Shown piece after piece: positions 18,401 to 26,655 of a stretch of DNA of 64,000 bases. The position numbers were made by a program, and so were the translations under genes. The DNA lies in contig CAZKBP010000006.1 of NCBI GenBank assembly GCA_964551015.1, positions 1-64,000 of the forward strand. Reading direction: 5' to 3'. Source of the DNA: CAZKBP01 sp964551015 (GTDB taxonomy: Bacteria; Bacteroidota; Bacteroidia; Cytophagales; Microscillaceae). A model generated the notes under the pieces. The model made no database searches, was not told the DNA's origin, and was given only the letters and a program-made list of their open reading frames with translations. Numbering within the stretch: position 1 is the stretch's first letter; the number at the start of each line of letters is the position of its first letter.

Positions 18401-19904
18401 AAATGGCTTTTTCGTCGAGTTGTTGCTTGAGCTGGTCAATTTCGGAAGCTTGCTGGCTCAGAGCTTTGCCTTGGCGCACGATTTCCTCTACGTGCTTGAG
18501 GTTTTCCTGTCGGATGGCCTCAGTTTCTTCCTTAGCCAAGCGGATGTCTTTTTTCCGCTCGATGAGCGTTTCGTCTTGTCTCTCGATTTCAGCGTCTTTC
18601 CATTTGATGGTTTCTTTGAACATATCAAGTTCTTTGACTTTGCGCTGATAATCTTTCTCGAGTTGTAGGCTTTGGTTTTTGAGATCGAGCAGTTGCTGAT
18701 CTTTTTCTTCCAGATTTTTTTGCAAAAGCGTAATGGCTTCATTTGGCTCTCCTGCCTCGGAGGCTAGTTCGGCTAACTTTTGCTGGGTAATTTTTTGTAT
18801 TTCTTGTTCTTTTTGATGAATCTCCAATTGAGCCTGCTCGAGTTTTTCTTGGGCTTGTTTAAACTCTTTTTCTAGGCCACGGTAGGTTTCAGTATCTTGT
18901 ACCTGCTGAGGAAGAAGGGGCTGATTGGGCTTGGTTTGTATCTCTTGGAGTTTTTGGAGTGCTTCGCTCAATTCGTGGGCTTTGTTCTCGAGATTTTGAT
19001 TGGCTTCCTCCAGTTGGGTTTTGAGTTGATTCACCTCTACGGTTTGCTCTTGGAGGAGGTTATCTTGCTCGATTTGCGATTTTGCTTCATAATTAATCAA
19101 ATCTTCCTGACTCATTTGAGAGAGGGCGGCTTTGAGTTCATCTTCTTTGACCTGAAGCTGCTCTTGCATACTTTGGAGTTCTTCTTCCTTTTCGGCAAGT
19201 TCTTTTCGCTGTGCTTGGAAGAGTTCTGATTGTTGTATCGTTTCTTCTAGTAGAGCTTTGGTTTTTTGTTGATTGAAAACCGTTTGCAGAACGGCGGCTA
19301 TGTTTCGGCTTGCTCTCTCGATGAGATGGATAGATTTGAGAGGGAGTTTATTGAGTACATTCAGTTCGATAATTCCATAGACTTTGTCATGGTATACCAG
19401 CGGGCTTACTACCAAAAAGCTGGCACTGATTCGGCCAATGGAAGAGTCTAATTGTGTCTCAATATTTTCAAGGCAGAGCATTTGCTTGGATTTAGCTACT
19501 TGGCCAATGAGTCCTTCTCCAAGGCGAAAAGTATTGCGATCCATGGTCTCGGGGGTGCAGGCATAACCGGCAGTAGCTTGAACCAGCCCTTTTTCGTGGT
19601 CGACTTTGAAAAAAGCCCCGTAAACGGCCTGGACAGTTTTGGAGAGATGGTTAATGAGATGGCTAGAAAAATCTTCTAGGTTTGCATCTAAGTATTCACG
19701 AATGACTTCGTCCAATTGGTTGAGATGGGAATCTAGCCATACACGATCCTCTAATTTTTTGCGCTCCTCGATAAAGCCTTGCTTGAGGGCTTCGTATTCC
19801 TCGTAAGAGATGGTGTTCGTCGAGGTATTTTCCAAAGTGTTGTTGGGGTCTTGCACCTGACTTATGGCTGAGCTATCTCCGGATTGTATTTTATTTTCTT
19901 CCAT
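15402..19904 (-). CDS. Giant GAF / coiled-coil / PAS-PAS protein
   Basis: A 1500-residue cytoplasmic protein without signal peptide or membrane helix. A GAF domain (about 58-212, GEGLIGQVA) leads into roughly 1000 residues of nearly unbroken Glu/Gln/Leu heptads (about 215-1245). Two PAS domains close the protein (about 1250-1365 and 1388-1500). There is no kinase, cyclase or phosphatase output. Between 832 and 943 the rod is built of four 28-residue units, the first three with a proline at the same place (P847, P875, P903). Flexible breaks occur near 324-335 (PNQPLLPQQ) and 1003-1010. It heads an operon with the PP2C phosphatase, so it may be that enzyme's scaffold or sensor. A rod of this length could span on the order of 150 nm if straight, by the usual rise per residue. 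Function otherwise unknown; domain reading is firm. Confidence 0.88.
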   Translation of the reverse strand: MEENKIQSGDSSAISQVQDPNNTLENTSTNTISYEEYEALKQGFIEERKKLEDRVWLDSHLNQLDEVIREYLDANLEDFSSHLINHLSKTVQAVYGAFFKVDHEKGLVQATAGYACTPETMDRNTFRLGEGLIGQVAKSKQMLCLENIETQLDSSIGRISASFLVVSPLVYHDKVYGIIELNVLNKLPLKSIHLIERASRNIAAVLQTVFNQQKTKALLEETIQQSELFQAQRKELAEKEEELQSMQEQLQVKEDELKAALSQMSQEDLINYEAKSQIEQDNLLQEQTVEVNQLKTQLEEANQNLENKAHELSEALQKLQEIQTKPNQPLLPQQVQDTETYRGLEKEFKQAQEKLEQAQLEIHQKEQEIQKITQQKLAELASEAGEPNEAITLLQKNLEEKDQQLLDLKNQSLQLEKDYQRKVKELDMFKETIKWKDAEIERQDETLIERKKDIRLAKEETEAIRQENLKHVEEIVRQGKALSQQASEIDQLKQQLDEKAISTSTAEWTEQLQAQEAKIQALQAQLSQEQVAQQELQEKLTTTEAGLANQAGFQQENESLKEKIGLLKHEKEVLEAQLLQSQEKIESLEKVLDENQIQLQSIQAEFGEKLQNTEQTEKERETLRQEIQEQRQALEHLQHQLAERSAGSEALQRELLENREEAESLQKELQEKTEALEQVQGQFQQQQNADEGLRRELEQKEKMLAQQADEMRLLEAKLKKKEDELLVSQYLLNQQSDEQKNVSELEPLQQELAQKKQMLEEREEEIQLLRTELEKRAQEMAALGDTSALETQLQQKEEAVQHLQEAIQDNGRIWEDLQTQLQSSEQSLQELQKELQEKNQALEQMQPAFQEKEEMLQRLNQQLQEQKNALEQVEPQLNAKEEDLHRLKVELQEKTFTLDQIRPKLKEKEEFIGQLQDYIQEREAVLKAFEEKLQQQGSHLEQAETFQKQLQEKENAIAQLEEKLQIQTETSQEIVDQLKEALIFHEEELKTAKLQLLELKENHQVPPQENNQNLQDLLAQREEEIEQLRHEVEKSQNYLELSGDEVMSQLRAELEAKEQELSRRRENHNLQVEALESLKAELQEKENLIKTLRQGQNADSSASSEELDLVQEALHTKVKENQALLEAIDKIKSESEQKTEEIASLKQQLSEGANLDQSEQEAFNNRLNELEQIQQNLEQKEQDLIKKTELINQQKGELLERQREMEELKDEIKTQEEESQKQTEMIQSQQQQLAVKHQEMRQKEKELSSLFNKINTAFAAMEFDLEGNILSINNKLLMLLGLKLEQVEGNKYTEFLHPEYRDSSEYKILWQGLQMGASQSVDRLVFLGNRGKEIPMHVTYIPIIGEDGKPYEIVKLVNHVMETPDETPETQATEVADTEASLGNQEMVEKLRAMDNSFILTELDLNGEIIRVNRQFLTFLGYEEEEVIAKHHRLFVDITDRSSENYVEALRNLPSGGFASLILKYVGKEGERVRLRSYFNPILDEQQQPSKVLVISQFVN

Positions 19905-20123
19905 CAGAAAAATGATTCATTAAAGTCAATAAGCCTTTATTTGTTACCTGCTTAGGTGGTGGTTCACTTTGAAATTCGGGCTGGATTTCAAAGTCTAACT
20001 TCAACAGAACAAATAGAGTACCAAGTATGGCAGGAGATGCTTTTTTCCATCTTTTTGCTCAGGAATTCACAAAATGAAAAGCAACCAGTCGCCAGAAAAG
20101 GAAAAAAATATGGAAGGAGCAGC

Positions 20124-20618
20124 TCACGGCTCAGGGAATAGTACTCGGAGAGAAGCCCATACCAAATGGCTTTCGTAGCCTTTGCGAATTACGTATTGGG
20201 CTAGTTTTTGGCGGAATATCAGTAGGTTTTCTTCTTTGAGGTAGGCAGCCTTTTGCTTTAATAAGTTTTCTAGGGTGTATTGGTAATCTTCTTCCTCGAT
20301 GGTTTGTAAGCCCAAACGAATACAGGCTTCACTCACGCCTTTCTGCCGCAAGCCCTGTTCTATTTTTAGTTTACCCCATTTTTTGAGACGAAACTTCCCT
20401 CCCGCAAAAGTGCAAGCAAAACGTGCTTCATTGATAAAGTTATCCTCTATCAGTCTACAAATCACTTCTTCAGCTTCTTCACCATAGATACCGTATTGAT
20501 GTAAACGCTCCCGCACTTCCTGCTGGCTACGTTCTTGGTAGGCACAGTATTTAGACGCTTTTACGTAGGCTTGTTGGATGGTATAAACTTTTTTCAAAAC
20601 GAAGCTAGCTTTTAGCAA
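20124..20618 (-). CDS. recX: RecX-family regulatory protein
   Basis: A 164-residue protein matching RecX, the small helical regulator that binds RecA filaments and limits recombinase activity. Three repeated three-helix units are visible: ASKYCAYQERSQQEVRERL (about 21-39), VICRLIEDNFINEARFACTF (about 53-72) and KIEQGLRQKGVSEACIRLGL (about 85-104). The frame opens at a TTG (20618). A second TTG seven codons on is also possible, and no ATG lies near. recA is not in the window, which is common in Bacteroidota. The terminator of mdh lies just upstream, so recX has its own promoter. Confidence 0.85.
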   Translation of the reverse strand: MLKASFVLKKVYTIQQAYVKASKYCAYQERSQQEVRERLHQYGIYGEEAEEVICRLIEDNFINEARFACTFAGGKFRLKKWGKLKIEQGLRQKGVSEACIRLGLQTIEEEDYQYTLENLLKQKAAYLKEENLLIFRQKLAQYVIRKGYESHLVWASLRVLFPEP

Positions 20619-20659
20619 TGGTTAATTATTAAACAAATATAATCAAAATCTAACAAAAA

Positions 20660-20684
20660 AAGACAGACCATCGGGGTCTGTCTT
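20660..20684 (-). terminator. Rho-independent terminator of mdh
   Basis: Arms 20660-20669 and 20675-20684 pair over 10 bp (AAGACAGACC with GGTCTGTCTT, 5-nt loop). In minus-strand sense the stem is followed by a run of T (complement of 20654-20659). It lies about 90 bp past the mdh stop and before recX. Confidence 0.85.
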
Positions 20685-20776
20685 GTTATAGTTGCGTTTC
20701 TATGTCTTGTTTCGCTGGTGCTGAACTGCTCCAGGGGTGCCAGCACCTTGTCGCTCGTTGCTCGAGACTGATAATA

Positions 20777-21706
20777 TTAATTCATATTATCAAAAACGGC
20801 CATGACTTCACTCACCTTACCACGAGAGACTTCTAGCAGTTCTTTCTCATCGGGGTTGAGATCTAGCTCAATGACTTTCTCGATTCCATTTTTGCCCAAA
20901 ATCACGGGTACGCCCAGATAGCAATTATTGATTCCATACTCTCCCTCCAGGCTGATACAGACTGGGAACACACGACGCTGGTCTTTGACGATGGCTTCTA
21001 CCATCTGCGCTGCGGCCGAGCCAGGAGCATACCAAGCAGAGGTACCCATCAGTTTCACTAATTCACCCCCACCTTTTTTGGTTCTCTCTACGATGGGGTC
21101 TATCTTATCTTTGGATAGTAACTCCGTAACTGGTATTCCTCCTACGGTCGTGTAACGAGGTAGCGGAACCATGGTGTCGCCGTGCCCTCCCATCAATACA
21201 GCTTGAATGTCTTTGGGAGAAACGTTCAATTCGCTGGCTAAAAAAGCACGATAGCGTCCTGTATCTAAAATACCTGCCATACCCATCACACGATTGCGGG
21301 GAAACTGAGAAGTGACGTGAGCCGCATAGGTCATGACATCCAGAGGATTCGATACCACAATGATAATCGTATCTGGTGAATGCTGGATGATTTGCTCAGT
21401 TACCGACTTGACGATACCTGCGTTGGTAGAAATCAGATCGTCGCGAGACATACCTGGCTTGCGCGGTATTCCAGAAGTGATGACCACTACATCAGAGCCT
21501 GCGGTCTGGGCATAATCATTGGTAACCCCTAGGGTTTTTGTATCATATAAATTAATGGGAGCTTTCTGCCACATATCCAGCGCTTTTCCTTCGGCTAGTC
21601 CCTCTTTGATATCTAGAAGAATAACTTCATTAGCGACTTCGCGGTAAGCTAGTACGTCTGCACAGGTTGCGCCCACGTTGCCTGCACCTACAACTGTGAT
21701 TTTCAT
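20777..21706 (-). CDS. mdh: Malate dehydrogenase
   Basis: NAD-dependent TCA-cycle enzyme of 309 residues, the LDH-like type of MDH. The dinucleotide motif is VGAGNVGATC (6-15), and LLDIKEG places the ribose-binding Asp at 32. Substrate-binding R82 and R88 lie in GIPRKPGMSRDD, the key MDH signature against lactate dehydrogenases. N120 is in VVSNPLDVM and the catalytic His is in MGGHGDTMVP (H175). Length and motifs are complete. It is transcribed alone, with a good terminator after it. Confidence 0.96.
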   Translation of the reverse strand: MKITVVGAGNVGATCADVLAYREVANEVILLDIKEGLAEGKALDMWQKAPINLYDTKTLGVTNDYAQTAGSDVVVITSGIPRKPGMSRDDLISTNAGIVKSVTEQIIQHSPDTIIIVVSNPLDVMTYAAHVTSQFPRNRVMGMAGILDTGRYRAFLASELNVSPKDIQAVLMGGHGDTMVPLPRYTTVGGIPVTELLSKDKIDPIVERTKKGGGELVKLMGTSAWYAPGSAAAQMVEAIVKDQRRVFPVCISLEGEYGINNCYLGVPVILGKNGIEKVIELDLNPDEKELLEVSRGKVSEVMAVFDNMN

Positions 21707-22355
21707 ATGTTCAAGTATTTTTAGTTATAAATTTAATCTTATAAATATTGTAAAGATTGTTTAGGTATGCAAGTATTCAAAATTTACTTGTGATTTTTTT
21801 GAGGGAGAAACAAAAGAAGAAGAAAATTGACGTATAGTTATCTGCCATATAAAAATTCTAATAAATGATTCCTTACCTTGAAATCTATCTGGGCTTTATT
21901 TGTATATTTTTCAGGAGGTTCTTATTTTTGGTTAAACAATTATGTTCTGTTATCACGTTTGCTGGCGCAAATAATAAAAATAAATTACCCCTATTCTGGA
22001 AGAAAAAAACCTCCATACAAGGAAGGAATCATCGCAACATCAAGCACTTTTTTGCAATACCAATTTACACACACATCTTCTACCGCCACAAACTATAGTT
22101 TGACAGAAAGTTTCTCTTAAAAAGCGCAAAAGATTAAGCCTGCGCTTTTGTATTCAGGACTTGCTTACTTTACATGGAAGGATAAGTAAGTCATGCACTT
22201 CTACACTAATTGCCTGTTATTCTTGTACACCAACTTACAGTAGGAACACAAATTGTCGAGTATCGAGAGCTGTCGACACTTCTTTTGTAAGGATACACTT
22301 TCTGTTTCACCTTTGAAGTTTTATCAATCAGGACTACAAAAATACACGACCTATT
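21707..22355. other. 650-bp gap with a possible small transcript and hairpins
   Basis: No recognised gene lies here. Two overlapping plus-strand frames, 21865-22098 (77 codons) and 21878-22120 (80 codons), have no homology that I recognise. A terminator-like hairpin starts exactly at the end of the second one (22120-22149). A second inverted repeat, CTTACTT/AAGTAAG, lies at 22164-22170 and 22184-22190. The left end must hold the mdh promoter and the right end that of the 155-residue protein gene. A small RNA or a short peptide gene is possible. Confidence 0.4.
22120..22149 (+). terminator. Hairpin with T-run in the mdh-upstream gap
   Basis: AAAAGCGCA (22120-22128) pairs with TGCGCTTTT (22141-22149) across a 12-nt loop. 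The T-run forms the distal end of the stem in plus sense. It has no annotated gene before it on the plus strand except the doubtful 80-codon frame that ends at 22120. Confidence 0.6.
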
Positions 22356-22823
22356 ATGTCTAAGAACAAAAAAGATACGCTCAACGACCTAAATGAATTT
22401 TTGAAACACACCCAAGGTACAAAGACACCTAAATCACAAGGACAGAGCACCAAAAATAAGAATCAGCCCAAGGATTATCCTCAGAATCAAGCACCGAATG
22501 CACTTCCGCTCAATGGAAATGACCATACCAAGAAGAGCAAAGCCTCCGAGCAGGATGCAAGTAGTAGATTATCAGAAGAGAAACTGCTAGATTTTATCAA
22601 ACAAATTGCCGAAGATAGAAAGACCTCACCCGAAAGAGTCTTAGCTGATTTGCTAAAAAAGAACTCGGCAGAGCATACTTTTCATAATTTTTTGCTCACT
22701 GATCTGATGGTGAAAGGCTCTTTCCTGATGTTCAACTTTTGGCTGATGATGCAAGAGTCGCAAAATGACTTGATTAATCTCAACTTTGGCTCAAAGGACA
22801 AAGAGGATAAGGAAGAAGAATAG
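22356..22823 (+). CDS. Hypothetical protein with disordered Lys-rich N terminus
   Basis: A 155-residue protein of unknown function. The first 75 residues are low-complexity (Lys, Asn, Gln, Pro) and probably disordered. A helical region (about 78-110, with EEKLLDFIKQIAEDRKTSPERVLADLL) is followed by a hydrophobic amphipathic stretch (FLLTDLMVKGSFLMFNFWLMM, about 116-136) and an acidic tail ending EDKEEE. The hydrophobic stretch could touch a membrane but is not a clear transmembrane helix. The ATG start and the regular reading frame make it likely to be real. It converges on the TIGR03643 gene. I do not recognise the family. Confidence 0.6.
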   Translation: MSKNKKDTLNDLNEFLKHTQGTKTPKSQGQSTKNKNQPKDYPQNQAPNALPLNGNDHTKKSKASEQDASSRLSEEKLLDFIKQIAEDRKTSPERVLADLLKKNSAEHTFHNFLLTDLMVKGSFLMFNFWLMMQESQNDLINLNFGSKDKEDKEEE

Positions 22824-22878
22824 TACGTATTTGGCAAATAACTGCTTTGATACGGATGCTTTTGAAGCGATTAGGGCT

Positions 22879-23172
22879 TTAGTTTCGCTTGGCGATTTTA
22901 TTAAGAGAGACGTTCTTTTGGCGCGTACATTTGAAGCGATCCACGGTTTGTTTTCTTCTCTTTTGATGTTTCGTGTTTCTGCCTTGTACACGCTTGCGCC
23001 ACATTTTCCAAGAGCTTTGCTTCATCTCTTGGCGCATCAGTTTGATGACTTCTCCTTCGCTCAGGCCAAATTGCGTCTCGATGGCATCGAAGGGAGTTCG
23101 GTCTTCCCAAGCCATTTCTACGATTCTATCAATATCTCTTTCGCTTAACTGGTATTTCTTAGCTATTTTCAT
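22879..23172 (-). CDS. TIGR03643-family small protein
   Basis: A 97-residue basic protein. The segments IDRIVEMAWEDRTPFDAIE, FGLSEGEVIKLMRQEMK and MWRKRVQGRNTKH match my memory of the TIGR03643 family, found widely in Bacteroidota and marine Proteobacteria. The first part looks like a helix-turn-helix; the C-terminal 30 residues are Arg/Lys-rich (RFKCTRQK) and could bind nucleic acid. The family has no established function. The gene is divergent from the thioredoxin lipoprotein gene and converges on the hypothetical gene to its left. Confidence 0.82.
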   Translation of the reverse strand: MKIAKKYQLSERDIDRIVEMAWEDRTPFDAIETQFGLSEGEVIKLMRQEMKQSSWKMWRKRVQGRNTKHQKRRKQTVDRFKCTRQKNVSLNKIAKRN

Positions 23173-23337
23173 AAAGAATGAAATTGGGTTATTTGTGAAA
23201 TTGTTCGTTTATGCTAAAATCTTTTGTGGAGCTTCTCTGTTTTCTGCCTGAGCATAATTGTTATCGTCCTGTTAAATTTTATCCGATTTTTCAATTATTT
23301 TTTTAGTTTGCAAGATTTACAATCAATCAAAGCTCCT

Positions 23338-24609
23338 ATGCAAAGATTTACTTTTAATCTTCCTGCTTGGCAAGGCATCATCGCCCTGATAGTTTTCTTT
23401 TCCATCAAATCCTGCCATACTGCCTCTGATTCTGGCGAAACGATCTCCCCGAAAACGGGTCATTGGCGTGGTGTGCTCGATTTACAAGGTCAGCCTGCCC
23501 CCTTCCGTATGGAAATTCAGGAGAAAGGAACAGACTATGTAGCTTACCTAATCAATGGAGCCGAACGGCTTGAATTAGACGAGATTCAGTTGGAAGGTGA
23601 TTCTATCCATATCAATCTGCTGGCTTTCGGAGCAGAGCTTAAGGCACAGTTAGAGCCATCGGGCGAGTCAATGCAAGGTATTTGGGTCAAGCACGGTACG
23701 AGCCAACCCTATGAAGTCTCCTTCAAGGCTGAGCTTGGTCAAGACTATCGTTTTGAACCTCCACAAGAAGCGGCAGAGGTAGATTTGAGTGGAAAATGGT
23801 CGGTTACTTTTCGTGAAGACGATGGCCAAACTTATCCAGCTATTGGCGTATTTGAGCAAGACGGAAAACAACTCAAAGGTACTTTCTTGACTACTACCGG
23901 AGATTATCGCTATCTCAATGGTGTGGTGGAAGGAAAGAAAATGAAGCTTTCTACTTTCGATGGCGGACATGGTTTCTTATTTCTTGCTCAGAATGAAGGA
24001 GATAGTCTACAAGGAGAATTTTGGTCGGGACCTTACAGCTACGAAACTTTCCAAGCTTACCGCAATGACACGGCCACGCTCCCCGCTGCCGATCAGATTA
24101 CTTACCTGAAAAAAGGCTACGATCGCTTGTCCTTCTCTTTTCCTAACTTGGCGGGCGAGCCGATTTCTCTGAACGATCCAAAATATCAAGGAAAAGTCGT
24201 AATCGTGCAAATCCTAGGGTCTTGGTGTCCCAACTGCATGGATGAAATCAAGTTCTTGGTGCCTTACTACGAAGAGAATAAAGACCGCGGCTTCGAGATC
24301 ATTGGTCTGGCTTACGAGCGTAGCCCCGATTTTGAAAAAGCCCAGCCCCGTGTACTCAAGATGAAGGAAAGATTCAATATCCCTTATGATTTGCTCATTG
24401 CGGGAGTCAATGACAAAGCCCAAGCCGCCCAAACCTTACCCATGCTCAATCATATCTGGGCCTTCCCTACCATGATTCTGATTGATCGCGAAGGAGAAGT
24501 ACGTTGGATACATACTGGATTTAGCGGTGCGGGCACGGGCAGTTATTATGAAGAATTTAAAGAAGAATTTTACCAAAGAATGGATAAGTTGTTCGCTGAG
24601 AAAGTTTAA
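23338..24609 (+). CDS. TlpA-like thioredoxin lipoprotein
   Basis: From the ATG at 23338 the product has 424 residues. A 114-bp upstream frame extension lacks signal-peptide character. An N-terminal hydrophobic stretch ends in a Cys (IKSC, C26), so it is probably a lipoprotein facing the periplasm. Two lipocalin-like beta modules follow (about 40-145 and 155-255). The C-terminal AhpC/TSA-TlpA domain (about 265-420) carries the redox motif SWCPNC (C297, C300) and the cis-Pro region WAFPTMILID. TlpA-type proteins reduce disulfides in exported proteins, for example in cytochrome c maturation. The same architecture is common in Bacteroidota, often with unknown clients. No cytochrome-maturation gene adjoins it. 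Confidence 0.85.
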   Translation: MQRFTFNLPAWQGIIALIVFFSIKSCHTASDSGETISPKTGHWRGVLDLQGQPAPFRMEIQEKGTDYVAYLINGAERLELDEIQLEGDSIHINLLAFGAELKAQLEPSGESMQGIWVKHGTSQPYEVSFKAELGQDYRFEPPQEAAEVDLSGKWSVTFREDDGQTYPAIGVFEQDGKQLKGTFLTTTGDYRYLNGVVEGKKMKLSTFDGGHGFLFLAQNEGDSLQGEFWSGPYSYETFQAYRNDTATLPAADQITYLKKGYDRLSFSFPNLAGEPISLNDPKYQGKVVIVQILGSWCPNCMDEIKFLVPYYEENKDRGFEIIGLAYERSPDFEKAQPRVLKMKERFNIPYDLLIAGVNDKAQAAQTLPMLNHIWAFPTMILIDREGEVRWIHTGFSGAGTGSYYEEFKEEFYQRMDKLFAEKV

Positions 24610-24758
24610 TGTAAATTTGCAGATAAATTCGAAATCATCCCTGTTGATGATCAGATTCATGATTACTTTTGAAGGGTCAGGTTAGTACAAATACCTTATC
24701 CACAAAGATTTGTGAACGATATCGACCAGAGTCAATTTTAAAAATTAAAACAATCAAA

Positions 24759-25328
24759 ATGCAACATTGGGAAAAGCTGTACGAAGACATTAAGAAACTT
24801 CAGCAGAAAATCGGAGGAATTAATCTCAATTTAGAAGAATACTTACGTGCCATGCTCAAACTAGTCCTGGATAATCAAGAGAAAAAACCTTCTTTGGATT
24901 TATTTTTCAAGCTAATGAAAATGGCTTTTGTCAGTCAGCCTATCGCGCTGGACAAAAAGTGGCTCGATATTGATGAACCACCCATAGAACAATACGATTT
25001 TGAGCTAACCGATCAGGAAGAAGGCATAGAACTTATCAAGAAAGAGCCTTCAAGCCGCCAAGAAGACCTCGACTTCTTGACGCAGGTGCTCAAGTTTCAG
25101 ATTGCCGAGCTACACAAAATGCAAAAAAAACAATTACAAGATCAGTCTAAGTATTTTGGGGTAGAATCCGAAACCGGCAATCTCTGGTATAATTTTGATC
25201 CTTTCAGCAACCTGGAGGCCGGTGTGAGAGGTTATATGGATAATATTCAGTCAGGAACTTCTCCGGCCGATTCCATCACTTGGAAAACGCTGGGAGAAAT
25301 CATCGAACTCGGACGAATTTACGAATAG
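24759..25328 (+). CDS. Hypothetical protein
   Basis: A 189-residue soluble protein starting at the ATG at 24759. A TTG at 24669 would add 30 unlikely residues. The N-terminal half is helical and leucine-rich (KLQQKIGGINLNLEEYLRAMLKLVL), the middle is acidic (DQEEGIELIKKEPSSRQED), and the C terminus ends in a short hydrophilic segment. There is no signal peptide, cysteine cluster or motif I recognise. It follows the thioredoxin gene by 149 bp on the same strand. A 7-bp stem (25347-25353 with 25375-25381) lies between it and the convergent binding-protein gene. Function unknown. Confidence 0.6.
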   Translation: MQHWEKLYEDIKKLQQKIGGINLNLEEYLRAMLKLVLDNQEKKPSLDLFFKLMKMAFVSQPIALDKKWLDIDEPPIEQYDFELTDQEEGIELIKKEPSSRQEDLDFLTQVLKFQIAELHKMQKKQLQDQSKYFGVESETGNLWYNFDPFSNLEAGVRGYMDNIQSGTSPADSITWKTLGEIIELGRIYE

Positions 25329-25376
25329 AAGGATTCAATACCCTTTCCTGAGCTCGGGCATCCCTGATGTCTGGGC

Positions 25377-26165
25377 TCAGGTTATGGCTTCTCTCAAATG
25401 CTTGAAGTAAGTACCTGCGTATTGCAAGCGACTTCCATACCAGGAAAACATTTCCCCATCTACTATCTGAATATGAGCCTTTGGGCAAATCTTCTGAAAT
25501 TCTTCTAAATGCTTTTCTTTGAAAGGAAAGGGTTCTGAGGAGAGCAGAATCAGCTCAGGGTCAGCAGCTTGCAAATCTTCTTTGGTAATCTGGGGATAAC
25601 GGCCTCGCTGGGCGAATATATTCTCAAATCCGATACGACGCAGCATATCATCTATAAAAGTAGGACTTCCCGCGACCATGTAAGGCTTGCGCCAGATCAA
25701 ATATACTACCCGCAATCGGGGAAAATTACCATTGGCTAATTGCTGAAAATCTGCTCGAATCTTTTGTTGAAGCGACCGTGCGTCGGCTTGGTGGTGGGTC
25801 AATTCGCCTAGGCTTTCAATCATCACCAAGGCTTCTTCCAAGCTATAGATATCGCTCATCCATACTGGATATTGCTCAGCCAGTTCTAGGATGGCATTTT
25901 TTTCATTTTCTTCCTTGTTACCAATAATCAGGTCTGGTGCTAAATCTTGGATGCGATCCAAGTGAAAATTTTTGGTGCCACCAATGTTTATTTTTTCTTT
26001 ACGGAGTTGTGGTGGATGTACGCAGAATTTGGTAACGCCGACCAGTTTTTTTTCTAATCCTAGGTCGTATAAAAGTTCGCTCTGAGAGGGAACTAGGGAA
26101 ATAATTCTCTGAGGGAACTCGGGAACGCGTACTTCCCGATTCATTTGGTCATAGAAAATTCGCAT
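25377..26165 (-). CDS. Cobalamin/metal-chelate-binding (BtuF-like) protein without signal peptide
   Basis: A 262-residue helical-backbone metal-receptor protein of the BtuF/FhuD/TroA-like fold. RIISLVPSQSELLYDLGLE (about 20-38) and LVGVTKFCVHPP (about 41-52) are typical of the N-terminal lobe; APDLIIGNKEENE and DPELILLSSEPFPF mark the two lobes. Most relatives are periplasmic or lipoprotein components of ABC importers. This one begins MRIFYDQMNREV with no signal peptide, so a cytoplasmic location is implied unless the start is wrong. No permease or ATPase genes adjoin it. This soluble stand-alone type is frequent in Bacteroidota. The ligand (corrinoid, haem or siderophore) is undetermined. 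Confidence 0.8.
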   Translation of the reverse strand: MRIFYDQMNREVRVPEFPQRIISLVPSQSELLYDLGLEKKLVGVTKFCVHPPQLRKEKINIGGTKNFHLDRIQDLAPDLIIGNKEENEKNAILELAEQYPVWMSDIYSLEEALVMIESLGELTHHQADARSLQQKIRADFQQLANGNFPRLRVVYLIWRKPYMVAGSPTFIDDMLRRIGFENIFAQRGRYPQITKEDLQAADPELILLSSEPFPFKEKHLEEFQKICPKAHIQIVDGEMFSWYGSRLQYAGTYFKHLREAIT

Positions 26166-26244
26166 AAATAGTCTGTTCTAAGTGAGTCCAAGTTTCTTCA
26201 ATAACCAATCAAAAGGCTTAAGGACTCCGGCTTGGGCAGACTTT

Positions 26245-26655
26245 TTAGGCGGCTAAGTAAAGAAACTCTTCTTCACTCATCAAGAGCCAGTCCATGGCGT
26301 CTAAGTAATCTTTGAACAAGTGCAGATTAAAGCAAAATTCTTGGCTACGGATGTAGCGCAAAATTTCTACTCCTATCGCGCGATTTTCTTGATAGCGAGA
26401 AGAAATCCGGGCGATTTTTACATCACGAGACAGACGACGATTGGCTTCGGTCAAGAACTCTTCTTTGAACCACATTTTGTTGTCTACCGGAATCTCAAGA
26501 TGCTTACGGGCATCAATCAGAAAGCGATGTACCTGCTTACGCTCTACCAAATCAAGGGCATCGCACCAAGCCTGACGAAAATCTTCAATGATAAGTGATC
26601 CAGATAATTTAAGGGTTACGGTCTGGATACCGCTGTTGTAGCTTAATTCATACAT
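26245..26655 (-). CDS. STAS/SpoIIAA-like hypothetical protein
   Basis: Using the ATG at 26655 the protein has 136 residues. A GTG at 26778 would add 41 residues without domain character. The fold pattern resembles STAS/SpoIIAA-like proteins: a beta strand (TVTLKLSGSL, about 12-21), a helix (EDFRQAWCDALDLV), a strand (RFLIDARKHLEIP), then a helix and a final strand-helix with SEEEFLYLAA at the end. Such Bacteroidota proteins are common and uncharacterised. It has no neighbouring phosphatase or anti-sigma kinase, so a partner-switch role is only a possibility. Confidence 0.55.
   Translation of the reverse strand: MYELSYNSGIQTVTLKLSGSLIIEDFRQAWCDALDLVERKQVHRFLIDARKHLEIPVDNKMWFKEEFLTEANRRLSRDVKIARISSRYQENRAIGVEILRYIRSQEFCFNLHLFKDYLDAMDWLLMSEEEFLYLAA

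Noticed and set aside
16027..18668. Long plus-strand open frames (for example 16027-16761 and 17279-17710) inside the giant coiled-coil gene
   Set aside because: They are antisense shadows of Glu/Gln/Leu-rich codons and give Ser/Leu/Phe-rich low-complexity products with no motif.
13553..26655. The STAS-like protein at 26245 as the substrate of the PP2C phosphatase at 13553
   Set aside because: They are 11 kb apart with unrelated genes between, and the STAS-like protein lacks a recognisable phosphorylation-site motif; left as a possibility only.
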